Shown here one piece after another: positions 45,578 to 48,281 of a stretch of 48,281 nucleotides of DNA. Source of the DNA: Bacteroidales bacterium (lineage in GTDB: Bacteria; Bacteroidota; Bacteroidia; Bacteroidales; Bacteroidaceae); contig SUXO01000015.1 of the NCBI GenBank assembly GCA_015060885.1, forward strand, positions 1-48,281, written 5' to 3'. Made by a program: the position numbers and the translations under genes. Below the pieces are notes generated by a model, which worked only from the letters and a program-made list of their open reading frames with translations, was not told the DNA's origin and did no database searches. Numbering within the stretch: position 1 is the stretch's first letter; each line of letters opens with the position of its first letter.

Positions 45578-46435
45578 ATGACAAAAAGAGCACTCATATA
45601 TTGCATTGCCCTGCTGCTTGCACCACTCGCTATATGCGGGCAGACGATAAACGGCGACACCATTGTGCCCGAAAGGGTTGTTGTAAAATGCCCCTCATAC
45701 GGAATGACATTCATGAACAACCTCGACACATACCTGTCGGGCTATAACCACACCGGTTGCGGCATATACTTCTCCAATGAGAACTTCCGCGATGCACGCA
45801 CGGGCAACTACCGCTGGAAATACCAGACACTGCTCACCGCCAACCTGGGAATAACCACCTTGCACGACGACACACAGCTATCGGGGATGGTGAATTACAG
45901 TTGGAGCGGTTACCACCCGTTCAAGGTGGGCGAACGGCTGCAACTGCTTGCAGGAGCACAGATACAGGTGGGAGGCGGAGCCTTGTACATACCAACCAAC
46001 GGCAATAACCTTGTGTCGGTGAAGATGCGTGCCGCACTTGCCGCGTCGGGAATGGCAATATACCACATACCCACCAAGCGTGGCGACTGCGTACTGCGTT
46101 ACCAAATAGATGTTCCCCTTGCTGGTGTAATGTTTGCGCCCGAATTCGGGCAATCATACTATGAGATATTCGGCCTGGGCGATTATGGCCGCACCGTGAG
46201 TTTCTCCCACCCCGTAAACAGCCCGTCGATGCGCAACACCTTTTCGGCCGATATCCCAATAAAGATGTGGAGCCGAAGCACCACCCTGCGCCTCTCCTAC
46301 GTTATCGACATACTGCAATCGGACATAAACGACATACGCACACACCTCTACAACCACGCATTCACCATTGGATTTGTAAAGACCATATATAAGGTGAAGC
46401 GTGATGAGAGAAAAATATTCCACAACCCATTCTGA
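45578..46435 (+). CDS. DUF3316 domain-containing exported protein
   Basis: A 285-residue protein with a signal peptide (MTKRALIYCIALLLAPLAICGQ). The body is rich in alternating aromatic strands, suggesting an outer-membrane barrel. It includes MTFMNNLDTYLSGYNHTGCGIYFSNENF and NSPSMRNTFSADIPI. It ends in a strand region (HAFTIGFVKTIYKVKRDERKIFHNPF). I place it in the DUF3316 family of Bacteroidales; function unknown. The start lies 13 bases after parC and the S41 peptidase starts 5 bases later, so these three form one cluster. Confidence 0.75.
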   Translation: MTKRALIYCIALLLAPLAICGQTINGDTIVPERVVVKCPSYGMTFMNNLDTYLSGYNHTGCGIYFSNENFRDARTGNYRWKYQTLLTANLGITTLHDDTQLSGMVNYSWSGYHPFKVGERLQLLAGAQIQVGGGALYIPTNGNNLVSVKMRAALAASGMAIYHIPTKRGDCVLRYQIDVPLAGVMFAPEFGQSYYEIFGLGDYGRTVSFSHPVNSPSMRNTFSADIPIKMWSRSTTLRLSYVIDILQSDINDIRTHLYNHAFTIGFVKTIYKVKRDERKIFHNPF

Positions 46436-46440
46436 ACACT

Positions 46441-47466
46441 ATGAGAAAGATACTCGCATACATACTTATACTGCCCGCCATTCTTCTCACCGGCTGTGTA
46501 AAGGAGGACGAATACAGCAACAACGCGATGGGTAATTTCGATGCTTTGTGGAACATTATTGACGAGCGTTACTGCTTTTTCGAACACGCCGCCAACGAGT
46601 TCGGGCTCGACTGGTATGCCGTCTACCACAAATACCTCCCCGCGGCAATGGCAGCAGGCGACGAGGCCGCCCTCTTCGACATTATGGGGGAGATGCTGCG
46701 CGAACTGCGCGACGGGCATGTAAACCTCACATCGTATTACGGCACAACATACTACTGGGACTGGAACCTCGACCACCCGTTGAATTTCAGTGACTCGATA
46801 CAACGCAACTACCTGGGACACGATTTCCGTTACAGCAACGGCATAAAATACACCATGCTGCCCGACGAGGTTGCATATATGTACGTGGGAAGTTTCGAAA
46901 ACTCTTTAAGCAGCAACAACATTTCGGTTATGCTGCGAAATATGTCGGGAGCAAAAGGGCTCATACTCGACATAAGAAACAACGGCGGAGGACAGCTCAC
47001 ATCGGCCGAGAAGCTCGCAGGACACTTCGTGTGCAACAAGACACACTGCGGCTACATACAGCACAAGACCGGGAAAGGACATAACGACTTCTCCTCACCC
47101 GAACCGCTATACATAGAGCCCGAAGGCACAATTTGGGCAAGGCCTGTGGTGCTGCTCACAAACCGCGGAGTATACAGCGCCGCCAACCACTTTGTGATGC
47201 TTATGAAACCACTGCCACAGGTTGTGGTACTGGGCGACAGAACAGGCGGAGGCTCCGGCCTGCCGCTTTGCAGCACCCTGCCCAACGGCTGGACAGTGCG
47301 CTTTTCGGCCTGCCCCATTCTGGACATAAACGGGCAACACACCGAGTTCGGCATAGCACCCCACAAGGAGCTGCACATAACATCGGAAGACTGGAACAAC
47401 GGGCGCGACACAATGATTGAAGAGGCCCGCCGGCTCATACACCTCGTGTACGAAAATAATAGCTGA
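46441..47466 (+). CDS. S41-family peptidase lipoprotein
   Basis: A 341-residue protein. Signal peptide with lipobox (LAYILILPAILLTGC, Cys about 19) points to an envelope lipoprotein. An N-terminal helical domain (WNIIDERYCFFEHAANEFGLDW) precedes the S41 catalytic domain: AKGLILDIRNNGGGQLTSAEKLA, VVLLTNRGVYSAANHFVML with the likely nucleophile Ser, and GDRTGGGSGLP. Where CtpA has a catalytic Lys in GEKTFG, this has Arg (GDRTGG), as in the tricorn-like/TSP variants, so the exact catalytic set is uncertain. No PDZ domain is evident. Tail-specific protein processing is the family role; the substrate is unknown. Follows DUF3316 by 5 bases. Confidence 0.85.
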   Translation: MRKILAYILILPAILLTGCVKEDEYSNNAMGNFDALWNIIDERYCFFEHAANEFGLDWYAVYHKYLPAAMAAGDEAALFDIMGEMLRELRDGHVNLTSYYGTTYYWDWNLDHPLNFSDSIQRNYLGHDFRYSNGIKYTMLPDEVAYMYVGSFENSLSSNNISVMLRNMSGAKGLILDIRNNGGGQLTSAEKLAGHFVCNKTHCGYIQHKTGKGHNDFSSPEPLYIEPEGTIWARPVVLLTNRGVYSAANHFVMLMKPLPQVVVLGDRTGGGSGLPLCSTLPNGWTVRFSACPILDINGQHTEFGIAPHKELHITSEDWNNGRDTMIEEARRLIHLVYENNS

Positions 47467-47471
47467 AAAGG

Positions 47472-47501
47472 TTGATTTTTTAAAATTTAGTACTACCTTT
47501 G
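47472..47501 (+). promoter_or_regulatory. Promoter of tRNA-Leu
   Basis: TTG (47472-47474), exactly 19 bases, then TACCTTTG (47494-47501): one of the best promoter matches in the window. Start of transcription would be about 30 bases before the mature tRNA. Confidence 0.8.
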
Positions 47502-47536
47502 CATAGTCTTTTAAGGACAGCGTCTAATGACCACCC

Positions 47537-47618
47537 GCGCCTGTGGCGAAATTGGTAGACGCGCCAGACTTAGGATCTGGTGTTGAGAGACGTGTAGGTT
47601 CGAGTCCTATCAGGCGCA
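47537..47618 (+). tRNA. tRNA-Leu (anticodon TAG)
   Basis: An 82-base tRNA with the long variable arm of leucine tRNAs. The acceptor stem pairs GCGCCTG (47537-47543) with CAGGCGC (47611-47617), discriminator A at 47618. The anticodon stem CCAGA/TCTGG encloses CTTAGGA with anticodon TAG at 47571-47573, reading CTA and related CTN codons. The T loop is GTTCGAGTC. CCA is not encoded. Confidence 0.95.
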
Positions 47619-47647
47619 CGATTATAAAAAGTAAGAAATCTTTTTAT

Positions 47648-47682
47648 GAAGTGAACCCCTTTTGGGGTTCACTTCACTTTTT
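47648..47682 (+). terminator. Terminator of tRNA-Leu
   Basis: A perfect 12-bp stem GAAGTGAACCCC (47648-47659) / GGGGTTCACTTC (47664-47675) with a TTTT loop, followed by ACTTTTTAT. Confidence 0.9.
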
Positions 47683-47693
47683 ATCACACCACT

Positions 47694-47730
47694 TTGCAGG
47701 TGAGCCCATCTTGATATGGCTCACCTGCAA
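47694..47730. other. Second hairpin after the tRNA terminator
   Basis: A perfect 13-bp stem TTGCAGGTGAGCC (47694-47706) and its complement (47718-47730) with an 11-base loop. No T-run follows. Possibly a back-up or bidirectional terminator. Confidence 0.6.
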
Positions 47731-47810
47731 AAGTCGGGGGAATAAAACTTTCTCACTCCTAAATCCTCGGTGGCCCGTGAGCAATTCTTTCTATCATTGA
47801 ATTCCTTTAT

Positions 47811-47860
47811 TTACTTTTTGTCGCTCAAAAAGTAACAAAAACGCCCGGCACACGGGGCGT
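47811..47860 (-). terminator. Terminator of the candidate minus-strand RNA plus adjacent hairpin
   Basis: Read on the minus strand, ACGCCC (47860-47855) pairs with GGGCGT (47846-47841) and is followed by TTTTTG (about 47840-47835). A second hairpin, TTACTTTTTG/CAAAAAGTAA with a 5-base loop, lies directly downstream (47811-47835). Confidence 0.7.
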
Positions 47861-48110
47861 TCAAGTCGCTCCTGTCTCTGCTCGTGAATTGCTTAAAGCA
47901 ATATAACTCGTTCGACACTCGCTTGCCGCTGCAAGCCTTTCTGCCGTTTGCAGGGTGCTGCGGAACTCGTTTCGTGCGGCTATATAAGATAAATTATACC
48001 CGCACTGCACTCAGACAGTCCTCGCACAATGGCCTGCCCTCGGCAGGGCTCTCCGCTGTCTCTCTTACGGTGCCGGTTTCTTTTTCTGGATTACTTCTGC
48101 TTGTACTGTA
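47836..48110 (-). ncRNA. Candidate structured non-coding RNA (about 275 bases, unknown class)
   Basis: On the minus strand a TACCTTTG promoter (48116-48123) is followed by a gene-free region rich in hairpins, ending in a terminator at 47837-47860. Hairpins, in plus coordinates: GACAG/CTGTC (48014-48018, 48056-48060) enclosing CCTGCC/GGCAGG (about 48033-48047); GTGCGG/CCGCAC (47974-47979, 48000-48005); CTTGC/GCAAG and CTGC/GCAG stems (about 47923-47955). No open frame starts inside it. It lies convergent to tRNA-Leu. It is not tmRNA, RNase P RNA or SRP RNA by any motif I can see. It may belong to a dispersed repeat family. Confidence 0.45.
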
Positions 48111-48115
48111 CACCG

Positions 48116-48123
48116 CAAAGGTA
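48116..48123 (-). promoter_or_regulatory. -7 promoter element of the candidate minus-strand RNA
   Basis: Minus-strand TACCTTTG followed by C, identical in its core to the ssrA and tRNA-Leu -7 boxes of this window. No clear TTG is seen 18-21 bases upstream. Confidence 0.55.
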
Positions 48124-48281
48124 ATTCGTCGCTGAAAGCGAAAATAACGATTAAGCGAGAGTAAGAAAGCAAATTTATTTGCATTATGCCGAACGTGAGT
48201 TATTTCGTTATACAAAGGGCTGCGTGAGGGAGCACAACTTATTAAAGAATCAATTTGTCCACACTAAATTTCTACTGAACC
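48124..48281. other. Non-coding right edge of window
   Basis: 158 AT-rich bases to the window end. I see no gene, convincing hairpin or repeat. The short frames through it are not protein-like. Confidence 0.5.

Noticed and set aside
47884-48135. 83-residue plus-strand frame, and the 73-residue minus-strand frame at 47994-48215
   Set aside because: Both run through hairpin-rich sequence and a promoter box. The composition is not protein-like. A structured RNA or repeat explains the region better.

Overview
This window is chromosomal DNA from a member of the Bacteroidales (Bacteroidota), probably a gut Bacteroidaceae or Prevotellaceae relative. The evidence is as follows. Promoters have the phylum-specific -7 box TAnnTTTG, with a TTG about 18-20 bases upstream in the best cases. 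The tmRNA encodes the tag GETNYALAA. Many proteins belong to Bacteroidales families (DUF3078, DUF3316, DUF3467, BspA-type leucine-rich repeats, C-terminal secretion-type tails). Ribosome binding sites are weak and A-rich. No plasmid, phage, transposase or CRISPR array is visible.

Layout. 1-873: two tandem paralogous secreted proteins, the first cut by the window edge. 945-3641 (-): a 4-alpha-glucanotransferase with starch-binding domains. 3884-8522 (+): a complete leucine operon leuA-leuC-leuD-leuB behind a structured leader, followed closely by a cell-wall amidase and an MCE/MlaD lipid-transport protein (to 10615). 10697-13990 (-): a GHL10-type glycosidase and, downstream of it, an AT-rich phosphoethanolamine-transferase-like gene broken by one in-frame TAG. 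14149-19311 (+): pyruvate:ferredoxin oxidoreductase and a GadC-like amino-acid permease. 19381-24665 (-): an MsbA-type ABC exporter and a DUF3078/cation-antiporter pair. 24983-29082 (+): yidC, a conserved unknown, a DUF2156 protein and a uracil-DNA-glycosylase-like protein. 29168-33141 (+): a leucine-rich-repeat/dockerin protein, then the coiled-coil protein - zapA - (candidate 6S-like RNA) - rny block.

33142-36711 is markedly AT-rich and looks accessory. It opens with a 119-base inverted-repeat element that folds into one long hairpin, followed by a terminator hairpin. Three envelope genes follow: a small outer-membrane protein, a BIG_2 Ig-like repeat protein and an FGE/SUMF1-like lipoprotein. 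36712-38709 (-) couples a manganese exporter (mntP) to a cytochrome c haem-lyase type protein. 38896-39291 is ssrA (tmRNA), followed by an AraC regulator. 40242-42682 (-) is glyS - FKBP isomerase - DUF3467. 42916-47466 (+) is a topoisomerase IV/gyrase A subunit, a DUF3316 protein and an S41 peptidase. A tRNA-Leu(TAG) follows at 47537-47618. The last 550 bases hold no gene, but on the minus strand they carry a promoter, several nested hairpins and a terminator, which together look like an unannotated structured RNA.

Most of the window is housekeeping. The items most worth a second look are: the minus-strand RNA candidate at 47836-48110; the TAG-interrupted EptA-like gene; the hairpin element at 33247-33365 with its envelope cassette; and the RNA candidate between zapA and rny. 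Several start codons were moved inward because the longest frame would begin inside or upstream of the promoter. All family names come from reading motifs by eye; no database search was run.
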